From the NCBI GenBank assembly GCA_964471755.1, contig CAYYJM010000106.1, forward strand, positions 1 through 19,254: a DNA stretch of 19,254 bases. The letters are read 5' to 3'. The translations under genes and the position numbers were made by a program. Within the stretch, counting starts at the first letter, position 1, and each line of letters begins with the position of its first letter. Positions 8,601 through 14,980 of the stretch are shown here, one piece after another. The notes below the pieces were generated by a model. That model was not told the origin of the DNA. It was given only the letters and a program-made list of their open reading frames with translations, and ran no database searches. The DNA is from CAYYJM01 sp964471755 (GTDB lineage: Bacteria; Planctomycetota; Planctomycetia; Gemmatales; Gemmataceae).

Positions 8601-8834
8601 CGCCTGGGCCGACCGCTCCCGCTGCCCCCGGCACTGCGGAAAGAACTGGCTGGCACGTCGGACATCGTCCTGCACCTGGAAGACTGGGTCGATCCGCATC
8701 GCGGACTCGGGACGATCGACAGCACCCAGGCCGTCCGCGCGTACTTGCCCGACACGCACAAGCTGTTCCCGTTCACGCTGCCGAGCAACGTCAAGCATCG
8801 CGCCGGCGGTGCCGCCACGGTGGACAGCCATTGA
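5655..8834 (+). CDS. exported caspase-like (C14, metacaspase type) protease with helical-repeat tail
   Basis: The 1059-residue product begins with a hydrophobic export signal (residues about 7-25, ending LALAQG). The caspase-like p20 domain spans about 55-310: WALIVGTNYAD at 57-67, the catalytic His in FFFAGHGNS (His144), and the catalytic Cys in LLILDCCRAG (Cys197, the second Cys, by analogy with metacaspase D-x-C-H-S-G). Both catalytic residues are intact. Residues about 375-930 are predominantly alpha-helical with TPR-like spacing (for example EKAAEQFRLAHAVF at 518-531). Residues about 938-1042 (ILAFYCLDGRMIAFLDVP and onward) form a beta-containing tail that faintly recalls the start of CHAT domains, without a catalytic dyad that I can see. 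The start has a modest TGAGG upstream. It stands alone, with no obvious substrate protein next to it. Confidence 0.85.
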   Translation: MSLPVTRLLRLGVLSLALIATLALAQGPAPKIDPSPMAGRGEKLIDGPSVNNYANKWALIVGTNYADRTDLDRSLVPELTNAVNDANALKEVLVKHYGFPEPNVKVLAEGKATRKALLDNLGPEFLAHDRIDKDDCVLFFFAGHGNSRGDGKGEIYGHDVTLTQGQVSDANVVPLRVLREKLEACPARHKLLILDCCRAGEIFADLGSTRPHAIPEPEDALGGWFKADALQAMTSCLAIQNASDREGIDHNSPFTTTLVRSLRTIPLNQGTNRPITTSTLFASVRAALKIKAPRQNPQCRSLISAQGEFHFFPQGDFTQYRGDIDDNLLRAMVPGSYGNWWFDESPWLIPALRARLLGRIPVDRGSLLDPVDKDVMNRAFEGLLHELEADAVAKLAAARDEPGRTAAEREQARVRLLARLCHKDRQKDLPQILQALQADLSAAEAQRQADTPDLHLLAVVMHARGLADERDATHEKYELVLRRYDEGVRKAPNSIHLALKALCHADFGYFLTHWREHEKAAEQFRLAHAVFVGNTPPPFAIYALCREADAWQKLGRWGVARTRLDYAREIALTHDPEKTRPLTAHLHHRRAWAFMERMEISQAETEFLDSNKVLVRDEYQRDRDARILKLHNDHGLAMVQRFRGQVDGPNGALARYRKLSGEITSILRQLHRGDAFEPNFAEARSRFLERQVNTLERLADCSLFKPRPDPKEAFDDLLRALHYCKSLPEASRFVWQVKLMYNQVLALSIPSPSQDLPLAAEFYLAAEKIEKDKLSESQRKELVFRREIGRAVLELMRSTNTEKPATESLSGPGQQATDRVDALARLRDVIGTLLDSAGHNLNRDDLEALLFASRILVAEDGAASRFHALLDSEMLLGLCRKGLRSESEQDRQAAAGYLRPYFDAAIRCKLRLQPKQVKDLLKARWEATTGQTFRKPEQPRPILAFYCLDGRMIAFLDVPGGASLVFPFDGSDYRLRNIQEASRLGRPLPLPPALRKELAGTSDIVLHLEDWVDPHRGLGTIDSTQAVRAYLPDTHKLFPFTLPSNVKHRAGGAATVDSH

Positions 8835-9187
8835 CACGCAGGCGTATCAGAGCCGCGCACGCAGCGAGGCCGCAGGCCGAGCGAAGTAAGCGCACCACCA
8901 CCTGCACGAAAGGGCAGAGGCTGTGTTTCAAGACCTACACGTCCGGGTCCTGGTGCGCTTACTCCGCTCGCCTGAAGGCTCGCTGCGTGCGCGGTTCTGA
9001 CAAAACACACTGGAAGAGTACTGCCATCTGAGAACAGGTTCATTTTCTTCTGGCACCCGCCGACCGACTTTGTTACAACCGGAGTTGATTCTCATGAACC
9101 TTTCCGATTGATCGAAGTCGCACTCGCCTCATCATTCGGTGCGACCGTATCCGTCCTCACCGCCAGACGGGGGAGCCTGGGGGGCCA
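8835..9187. other. intergenic region carrying a long inverted repeat
   Basis: This 353-base stretch between the caspase and pseudopilin-like genes is dominated by an inverted repeat at 8847-9000 (listed separately). The remaining 187 bases hold no credible gene. A five-codon ORF at 9094-9111 with a weak GGAG upstream is probably chance. The promoter of the downstream gene, if it has its own, should lie between 9001 and 9187. Confidence 0.5.
8847..9000. repeat. long imperfect inverted repeat, 51/50-base arms with 53-base spacer
   Basis: The left arm is 8847-8897 and the right arm 8951-9000. Aligning the left arm with the reverse complement of the right gives 45 matches in 50 columns, with five mismatches and one single-base bulge. 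Most differences cluster near the middle of the arms. The outer block CCGCGCACGCAGCGAG and the inner block AGTAAGCGCACCA are exact. The spacer is 8898-8950. The element starts 12 bases after the caspase stop codon. It could fold into one large hairpin in RNA, acting as a terminator or 3' stabiliser, or could be a non-autonomous mobile element of REP/MITE kind. I see no flanking target duplication. Confidence 0.85.
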
Positions 9188-10120
9188 ATGCGAGGAAGGA
9201 GGACCCGGCGACCCGGTTCCAACATCGTGGAACTGCTGCTGGTCGTGCTGATCCTGATTGTGCTTGGGCTGCTCGTCATCCCGGCCGTGCAGAAGGTGCG
9301 CAGTCTCTCGCACCGGCTGGAGTGCCAGAACCGGATGAAACAACTCGCCCACGCCCTGCACCTGCATCATGACAGTCGAGGCGTCTTTCCTGGCCTGGGC
9401 GGCTATGGCGACGAGGTTCGCTACCTGCGGCTGATCCGACCGGCAGCCCTTGCCGAGGACGAACGGCTCGGTCTGGGCCTCCCCTATGCCACGCCGGAGA
9501 CTCAGCCAGGGTCCTGGATCTACCAGCTCCTGCCCTACCTCGACGCTGACGGCCTGGCGCGCATCCGGGCCTCGCGTCCGGCCGGGCTGGGTGTGCGAAT
9601 CCAGGGGCTGCTCTGCCCGGCACGCGGACGTCCGGAACTGATCGAGACGCCATCGCGAGATCCCCTCTTTCCTGGCGTCGCCTATGCTTCTCAGCCCGAA
9701 GGATTCACGCTCTGGGGACGCACGGATTACGCCGCCAACGGCCGACTGCTGCGCGGCCGTGGCGAGCCCCTGGTCCGATTTGCCGACACCCGGCCCGGCC
9801 TGTCCAACGCCATCCTGGCCGGCGAAAAGGGGCTCACGCCGTCAGCCTACGCCTCCGGCGGCTGGCTCCTCGATGGCCCGGCCCTGGTCGGTGGCTCCAC
9901 CTGTGCCCGCACCGGCTCGACCATCCTGCACGACTGGGATTCCACACCACTGACGACCGACGCTCCCGTGGTCACCAGCTGGGGTTCGGCGCATCCCCAC
10001 GGTACGCACTTCCTCTTCGCTGGCGGCGAGGTCCGCATCATTCAGGGCACCGTCTCCCGGGAAATGTTCCAGCGTCTCCTCGGGCCGGCTCCCTCTCCGC
10101 CCAGCGGCAACATCGATTGA
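9188..10120 (+). CDS. DUF1559-family pseudopilin-like protein
   Basis: The 310-residue product has a type IV pilin-like N-terminus. A short basic leader (MRGRRTRRPG) is followed by a prepilin-peptidase site of the form Gly then S-N-I-V-E with Glu at +5, then a hydrophobic helix (LLLVVLILIVLGLLVIPAV, 16-34). The sequence QKVRSLSHRLECQNRMKQLA (35-54) matches the DUF1559 signature (usually PAVQKVREAA then C-x-N-x-x-K-Q-L-x-x-A-x-H-x-Y-H-D). The C-terminal SAHPHGTHFLFAGGEVRII matches the family's terminal His/Gly motif. The family is hugely expanded in planctomycetes, where members are thought to be envelope or pseudopilus-like; the function is unproven. This copy has lost the usual F-T-L-I-E start. 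It is followed 70 bases later by a LarA-like gene. Confidence 0.85.
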   Translation: MRGRRTRRPGSNIVELLLVVLILIVLGLLVIPAVQKVRSLSHRLECQNRMKQLAHALHLHHDSRGVFPGLGGYGDEVRYLRLIRPAALAEDERLGLGLPYATPETQPGSWIYQLLPYLDADGLARIRASRPAGLGVRIQGLLCPARGRPELIETPSRDPLFPGVAYASQPEGFTLWGRTDYAANGRLLRGRGEPLVRFADTRPGLSNAILAGEKGLTPSAYASGGWLLDGPALVGGSTCARTGSTILHDWDSTPLTTDAPVVTSWGSAHPHGTHFLFAGGEVRIIQGTVSREMFQRLLGPAPSPPSGNID

Positions 10121-10190
10121 ATGGACGCATGCTTGCCTTTTGTCGGCCTCGTGGTATCCTGCACAATCATTCCGCAGGAGGGCTCTGGCC

Positions 10191-11468
10191 GTGCGTTATC
10201 CTCGTATGGCGCGGTTGCGTCAGCATCTGGAACGTCCCCGTCTCGACGACATCGAAGCCGGCGTCCGCGCCGAGTTGGAACGCCTCGACCTTGGCCAGCG
10301 CATCCGCCCGGGCCAGACGGTCGCTCTGACCGCCGGCAGTCGCGGCATCGCCAACATCCCGTTCGTTCTCCGCACCGTCGTCGCTCACCTCGAACGACTC
10401 GGTGCGATTCCGTTCATCGTCCCGGCCATGGGCAGTCACGGCGGCGCGACCGCAGCCGGACAGGCGGCCGTCCTGCGCAGTTACGGCATCACCGAGGACT
10501 ACGTCGGTTGTCCGATCCGTGCCAGCATGGACGTGGTCAGCCTCGGCTCCACGCCAGAGGGCTACCCGGTCTACCTCGACAAGATCGCCAGCACGGCCGA
10601 CCACATCGGCGTCGTGGCCCGCGTCAAGCCGCACACCGGCTACCACGGGCGAATCGAGAGCGGCCTGCTCAAGATGATCATGATCGGCCTGGGCAAGCAC
10701 GTCGGTGCCCTGGCCGCCCATCGCATTCTGCTCGAACAGCCCTACGAGCCGGTCGTCACGGCGATTTCCAGCGTCCTCCTGGCGAAGGCTCCGGTGGCGT
10801 TCGGCCTGGCCATCGTCGAGAACGCCGCCGACGAGACGGCCCTGGTGCGCGGTGCCGCCCCGACCGACTTTGTCGCCACCGAGATCGAACTGCTGACGAT
10901 CGCCCGTCATCTGCTGCCGAAGTTGCCGCTTCGCCAGGCGGACCTCGTCATCCTCGACGAGATCGGCAAGGACATCTCGGGCTCCGGCATGGACACCAAC
11001 GTCGTCGGCCGCAAGCGGGCCTACCGAGAGATGCCGACGCCGCCCGACGTGCCGCAGGTTCGCCGGATCCACGTTCGCGGCCTCAGTGCGAAGACGCACG
11101 GCAATGCCACCGGCATCGGTCTGGCCGACTTCACCCTGACGCGCGTCGTCGAGGCACTGGACTACCAGGCGACGACGATCAACTGCCTGACGGCCGGCTA
11201 CCCGGAGGGCGCGTTCCTGCCGGTCCACTTCGCCACGGATCGCGAGGTGATCGACGCCGCCCTGAAGATCATCGGCACGCGGGAGCCGGAACAGGCCCGC
11301 ATCATCCACCTGCGCAACACGCTCCACGTCGAAGAGGTGATCGTCTCCGAGGCGTGCCTGAGCGACCCGAACCGTCAGACGACGTGGGACGTGCTGACCG
11401 AACCGACTCCGCTGACCTTCGACGCTGCGGGGTATCTATCGCCAGTAGCCGGAAACGATGAACGATGA
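10191..11468 (+). CDS. LarA-like (lactate racemase domain, DUF2088) protein
   Basis: The 425-residue product matches the LarA N-terminal domain family: PGQTVALTAGSRGIANIP at 40-57, then IVPAMGSHGGATAAGQ at 76-91 with His83. KPHTGYHGRIESGLLKMIMI (146-165) and GLGKH follow. This block is typical of the DUF2088 branch related to, but distinct from, genuine lactate racemase, which uses a nickel-pincer cofactor on a Lys. The exact reaction is unknown; related proteins isomerise or epimerise hydroxy acids. The GTG at 10191 is preferred because AGGAGG at 10176-10181 lies 9 bases upstream. The TTG at 10140 lacks such a site. No larB, larC or larE cofactor gene is in this window. The stop codon lies inside a 7-base tandem repeat. 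It converges on the gene at 11496 with only 27 bases between. Confidence 0.8.
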   Translation: MRYPRMARLRQHLERPRLDDIEAGVRAELERLDLGQRIRPGQTVALTAGSRGIANIPFVLRTVVAHLERLGAIPFIVPAMGSHGGATAAGQAAVLRSYGITEDYVGCPIRASMDVVSLGSTPEGYPVYLDKIASTADHIGVVARVKPHTGYHGRIESGLLKMIMIGLGKHVGALAAHRILLEQPYEPVVTAISSVLLAKAPVAFGLAIVENAADETALVRGAAPTDFVATEIELLTIARHLLPKLPLRQADLVILDEIGKDISGSGMDTNVVGRKRAYREMPTPPDVPQVRRIHVRGLSAKTHGNATGIGLADFTLTRVVEALDYQATTINCLTAGYPEGAFLPVHFATDREVIDAALKIIGTREPEQARIIHLRNTLHVEEVIVSEACLSDPNRQTTWDVLTEPTPLTFDAAGYLSPVAGNDER

Positions 11469-11474
11469 ACGATG
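11454..11474 (+). repeat. three tandem copies of AACGATG spanning a stop codon
   Basis: Three perfect 7-base units lie end to end, followed by a partial copy (AACG). The TGA stop of the LarA-like gene is at 11466-11468, inside the repeat. Because seven is not a multiple of three, a copy gain or loss would change the last residues of the protein and might run it into the convergent gene. Confidence 0.85.
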
Positions 11475-11495
11475 AACGGAAGACAGGGTGGCTGC

Positions 11496-12494
11496 TTAAT
11501 CGGAGGCGCGGCCGGCACGCTGCCGGGCTCGTGATCGGCTGTCGCCGTCCGAGTCGGCGTTGGCGGCCAGGACACGGTTGATGATGCGCTCGACCTCGCT
11601 CGGTGTCAGGGCGCTACCGCCGGCTCGCGGTGAGCCGCCGATGGTCGCGGCGCTGGATAGTGGGCCCCACTGGTAGCAGTCACGCGACTGGACTGCGGGG
11701 TCCTCTCGATTCAGGGCGCGGATCAGTTGCCGCCAGGGCCAGGGAACCCAGACAGAGCGTCGGCCCAGGGCGTAGTGGTGGCGGCCCTCACTCTCGCCGC
11801 GATACACGACAAAAGCCTGGGTGCCCATGTCGAACAGGGCAAGTCGGGCGGCCGGGCCTGTCTCGCGGACCAGTGACCAGCCGGGACCGCCGCCGAGAAC
11901 CTCGATGCGGCCATTCAGTTCCATCTCTCCGCCGGAACCGTTGACGTGGGCGGTGATGCGCGGCATGATCGAGTCGATCAGGTCGTTCATCTCGTGTTCG
12001 TCCATCTTCGGCAGTTGGCCCTCGTAGCGGGCGTTATGGTACGGTTCAAAGATCCAGGCCATCTGTCGATACTGGAGCGCGTCGCGAAGGGGGTAGGCCC
12101 CAGCCGTGGCATCGAGGCGGTCCTCGTAGTAGACCAGGCGAGCCAGGCCGAGACTACCGGTCAGGGCCTCGGTGTGGTGCCGCAGCAGCCAGACGGCCAG
12201 GCAGGTGTCCTCGTCGGCGTCGTTGACGAAGACATTGGCCGTCGGTTCGCCGTTCCGCTGGAAGGTGGAGAACAGACCGAGGTTGATCTCGAACATGACC
12301 TGCTCGGCCGTCGAGCGCGTGGCCAGGCGATCGACCCGGGCGTGATGGTCGAAATTGGCGTAGGGCCCGCGCGGATCACGTCGCGGTCGATCGTTGACGA
12401 TCCCATCGAGAGCGATTGAACAGGGCGGCTTGGAATGGGTGAACTGCAGCCAGGAGTAAACCTGGCCGGGCTCCACGAATAGACGAATCGTCAT
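11496..12494 (-). CDS. unrecognised protein with DHH-phosphoesterase-like motifs
   Basis: The 332-residue product has no signal peptide or membrane segment and I cannot assign a family with confidence. Residues 46-70 read as ANFDHH then a stretch ending STAEQVMFEI, which resembles motif III of DHH phosphoesterases (D-H-H, then S-x-T-A-E). Residues 87-105 (NVFVNDADEDTCLAVWLLR) resemble the D-x-D motif that normally comes before DHH. YYEDRLDATAG near 119-129 could supply a further Asp. TIGGSPRAGGSAL, near the C-terminus, faintly recalls a Gly-rich substrate loop. The end is Arg/Ser-rich and probably disordered. ATG 12494 is chosen because GGAGAGG lies just upstream. The open frame extends to 12911, but that extension overlaps the DsrE gene and looks non-coding. 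Confidence 0.6.
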   Translation of the reverse strand: MTIRLFVEPGQVYSWLQFTHSKPPCSIALDGIVNDRPRRDPRGPYANFDHHARVDRLATRSTAEQVMFEINLGLFSTFQRNGEPTANVFVNDADEDTCLAVWLLRHHTEALTGSLGLARLVYYEDRLDATAGAYPLRDALQYRQMAWIFEPYHNARYEGQLPKMDEHEMNDLIDSIMPRITAHVNGSGGEMELNGRIEVLGGGPGWSLVRETGPAARLALFDMGTQAFVVYRGESEGRHHYALGRRSVWVPWPWRQLIRALNREDPAVQSRDCYQWGPLSSAATIGGSPRAGGSALTPSEVERIINRVLAANADSDGDSRSRARQRAGRASD

Positions 12495-12861
12495 GCGGGC
12501 CTCTCCACGGATGTCGGCCGTCCGTTTCTGTGCCGGCTTCGGATCCGGAGGGCGTCCCTTCGCCCTGAATCGCCCTCCCGAGAGCCCGCATCCTGCTGGT
12601 GACGACATCTGGTCGTCAGGGGGGCGAGATCGGCCGTTCTGGCCGTGGATCAACGAACCGGACTGCAACCGGGCCAATTCCGCGAGATTATTATAGCTTC
12701 TGGCCAGCGACCTGCACATGGAATTGTGCGTCAAGATGAGCCGGCACCTCGAAACCTCGTCTCCGGCCAAGGGACACGATGGATTGTCGTGGTTGTCCAT
12801 GCCCAAGCCCAAAGCTGTCTCGCAGTTCAGTGACCCGTTCGGAACTCGGCCCTGACCGGAC
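12495..12861. other. intergenic region between the DHH-like gene and the dsrE-like gene
   Basis: These 367 bases follow the dsrE-like gene and precede the next minus-strand gene. I see no credible gene. A possible hairpin is GGAGGGCG (12547-12554) with CGCCCTCC (12571-12578) around a 16-base loop, in the leader of the minus-strand gene. No clear terminator with a T-run was found after the dsrE-like gene. Confidence 0.4.
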
Positions 12862-13404
12862 TCAAGGGACCGGAATGCAGGCGTACCCATCCGCCTGCCG
12901 ATTGAGGACAACGGTGAGCGCGGCCTGCGAAATGGTCAGGCCGTTGGCCACATCCGCCGTCGCGAACTTCTTGTAGTGCAACGCCTGCCCGCACACGAAG
13001 ACCTCGACCTCCGCCTCGCGCAGCGCGCGAACCAGCGGCAGGTTGGGATTCTTCGCGGCTCCGCAGCTCTTCTTGTAGGCCGCGTCGGTCAGGGCCACCT
13101 TGGTGGCGTCACCATGCAGCACAACGACGATCCTCACGTCCGAGGCCTTCAGCCCGACCACGCCGAAGAGGTTCAGCAAGCGCGCGGCTCGCTCCAGGCC
13201 CTTGTTCACGTCGGCGGGTTTCGAGTCGGCGGTGACATCGAACACAACCCGGGTCCCCTTGCGGGGCGACTCGGCGGCCTTCGGTAACGAAACCACTCCC
13301 CCGTAGCCGGCGATGATGGGGGAGACAAGTTTCTCGTCGAGGGGCTGGGCGACGCACGGACTCACGAACCCCGCGCAGAACAGGAGAGCCCACAGGGCCT
13401 TCAT
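12862..13404 (-). CDS. exported DsrE-family (sulfur-handling) protein
   Basis: The 180-residue product has a signal peptide (MKALWALLFCAGFVSPCVAQ, cleavage near 19-20). The mature part matches the DsrE/DsrF-like fold: TRVVFDVTAD at 51-60, LERAARLLNLFG at 70-81, IVVVLHGDATKVALTDAAYK at 92-111, then EVFVCGQAL at 134-142. Cys138 is the family's usual conserved cysteine; Cys114 and Cys176 are also present. DsrE-family proteins carry sulfur as persulfides. An exported version is probably an accessory thiol protein and not the cytoplasmic DsrEFH complex. ATG 13404 is chosen over GTG 13413 because GAGGTGA, a good Shine-Dalgarno, overlaps the GTG. It is the last gene of a three-gene operon, 34 bases after the rhodanese gene. 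Confidence 0.8.
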   Translation of the reverse strand: MKALWALLFCAGFVSPCVAQPLDEKLVSPIIAGYGGVVSLPKAAESPRKGTRVVFDVTADSKPADVNKGLERAARLLNLFGVVGLKASDVRIVVVLHGDATKVALTDAAYKKSCGAAKNPNLPLVRALREAEVEVFVCGQALHYKKFATADVANGLTISQAALTVVLNRQADGYACIPVP

Positions 13405-13438
13405 CGTACTCACCTCGGCTAGAATGTTCGTTGGTGGA

Positions 13439-13840
13439 TCACTTCGGGGCCGGAGCGAAACCGGCCTTGAGCAACTCCGCGTAGCCCGGCTTCAAGGGCC
13501 GCACGTCGTAACCGAGTTTCTTGAGTTCATCCGCCGCTTTCAAGCTCCGCCCGCCCGAGCGACAGTGGCTATAGACGACCTTGCCCCCGGGGACGACCCT
13601 GGCCACGTCCTCGGGCTTGACCCCAGCCTTGAGGACGCTCAGCGGCAACAACCGGGCGTCCTTGAGATGGCCTTCGTCCCATTCCGACTTCTCCCGCACG
13701 TCCAGCAGTACCGCCTTGCCATCGGCCACGGCCTTCTTCACCTGGTCGAGCGTGTCCTTCGTGTGGTCCGCCGCCGTCGCCTCCGCGGACAGCCCGGCCA
13801 GACTCACCATCAGCACTCCGTAGAGCAGCGTCGATCGCAT
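13439..13840 (-). CDS. exported rhodanese-like protein
   Basis: The 133-residue product is a single rhodanese domain behind a signal peptide (residues 1-24, ending EATAAD). Family marks are AVLLDVREKSEWDEGHLKDA (43-62) and the active-site loop HCRSGGRS (92-99), with Cys93 as the persulfide-forming residue. LKKLGYDVRPLKPGYAELLKAG closes the domain. Single-domain rhodaneses transfer sulfane sulfur to thiol acceptors. The start at 13840 is supported by GGGAGATGG just upstream. It lies 12 bases after the reductase gene and 34 bases before the DsrE-like gene, all on the minus strand, so co-transcription is likely. The adjacent DsrE-like protein is a natural candidate acceptor. Confidence 0.87.
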   Translation of the reverse strand: MRSTLLYGVLMVSLAGLSAEATAADHTKDTLDQVKKAVADGKAVLLDVREKSEWDEGHLKDARLLPLSVLKAGVKPEDVARVVPGGKVVYSHCRSGGRSLKAADELKKLGYDVRPLKPGYAELLKAGFAPAPK

Positions 13841-13852
13841 CGCACCATCTCC

Positions 13853-14767
13853 CTATCGCTTGACGGCGTTCATCTGTTCCAGGGCGAGCATCAGGGCCTG
13901 CGTGCCCTTCCGGCCGAAGCCCTGAGCGACGACGGCGTTGTACAGCTGGCTGGCCAGGGCCAGGCCCGGCAGACACAGGTTCATCCGCTTCGCCTCGGCC
14001 AGGGCGATGCCCATGTCCTTGATGAAGTGTTCGACGAAGAAGCCCGGCTCGAAGTTGCCGGCCATGATCCGCGGCCCGAGAACCTCCAGCGCCTTGCTGC
14101 CGGCCGCCCCGGTCGAGACTGATTTGAAGACCGTCTGCAGATCGAGGCCGGCCTTGTGGCCATACAGCAGGGCCTCGCACACCGCGATCATCGTCGAGGC
14201 GATCAGGATCTGATTGACCATCTTGGTGTGCTGGCCCGATCCCGCCGCCCCCTGGTGGATGATCGTCTTGCCCATGCACTCGAAAAGCGGCCCGACGGCG
14301 GCCACTACCTCAGCGTCGCCGCCGATCATGATCGACAGGCCGGCGTTCTTCGCTCCCACGTCACCACCGGACACCGGAGCGTCAAGTGCCCCGACCTGCT
14401 TCGCCAGGGCCGCCTGATGGATCTCGACGGCCAGGGTCGGCTCGCTGGTCGTCATGTCCACCAGGATCATTCCCGGCCGACTACCTGCCAGGGCTCCGTT
14501 CGCGCCGAGGAACACCTCGTGGACGTCGGGCGGAAAGCCGACGATGGCGAAGACGACATCGGACTTCTCGGCGACGGCGCGCGGCGTGTCGGCCCAGGCA
14601 GCTCCGGCGTCGAGCAGGGCCTTGACGTCCGGCTTGTCCTTCGTTCGGTTCGAGATCGTCGCGGTGTAGCCCTTCGTCATCAGGTGCTGGCACATCCAGC
14701 GGCCCATCACGCCGGTGCCGATCCAACCGATCCGGGTCTTGCCCGGTTGTGCGACGCTGAAAGCCAT
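13853..14767 (-). CDS. NAD(P)-dependent beta-hydroxyacid dehydrogenase (HIBADH/GarR family)
   Basis: The 304-residue product belongs to the 3-hydroxyisobutyrate dehydrogenase/tartronate semialdehyde reductase family. The Rossmann dinucleotide motif is IGWIGTGVMG (13-22). ISNRTKDK at 38-45 suggests NADP use (Arg41 in the adenine-phosphate region). The substrate loop DAPVSGGDVGA is at 129-139 and the catalytic Lys lies in GSGQHTKMVNQ (Lys182). The substrate cannot be settled from sequence. ATG 14767 is preferred because AGGAG lies 7 bases upstream, while GTG 14773 is too close to it. It heads an operon with the rhodanese and DsrE genes, an odd partner for them. Confidence 0.88.
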   Translation of the reverse strand: MAFSVAQPGKTRIGWIGTGVMGRWMCQHLMTKGYTATISNRTKDKPDVKALLDAGAAWADTPRAVAEKSDVVFAIVGFPPDVHEVFLGANGALAGSRPGMILVDMTTSEPTLAVEIHQAALAKQVGALDAPVSGGDVGAKNAGLSIMIGGDAEVVAAVGPLFECMGKTIIHQGAAGSGQHTKMVNQILIASTMIAVCEALLYGHKAGLDLQTVFKSVSTGAAGSKALEVLGPRIMAGNFEPGFFVEHFIKDMGIALAEAKRMNLCLPGLALASQLYNAVVAQGFGRKGTQALMLALEQMNAVKR

Positions 14768-14980
14768 GTCCACTCTCCTCTGCCTGGGGGCTCGACGATG
14801 CTATATGCCCGAACGGCCCCGAGGGGAAGTGGCGCTTCCGGTCTGGAGGGCATTCCAGAATCCTGACAGGCGGGGTTGGCTTGGCTGAGGCGGTCGGTAG
14901 ACTGGCCCTGGGGCCAACCGACGAACCTGGCGTTGGCGGCCCGTGATCGATCCCTGGCCGGACCCGCGAGACATGGAACG

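Noticed and set aside
9094..9111. A five-codon ORF (Met-Asn-Leu-Ser-Asp) upstream of the DUF1559 gene
   Set aside because: It has only a weak GGAG upstream and is in a different frame from the downstream gene; it is probably chance.
10121..11461. A 446-codon open frame rich in Arg, Pro and His on the plus strand
   Set aside because: It is the out-of-frame shadow of the LarA-like gene; its composition is typical of GC-rich alternative frames.
12495..12911. A 139-codon upstream extension of the DHH-like protein
   Set aside because: It would overlap the end of the dsrE-like gene, has no domain, and a better start with a Shine-Dalgarno exists at 12494.
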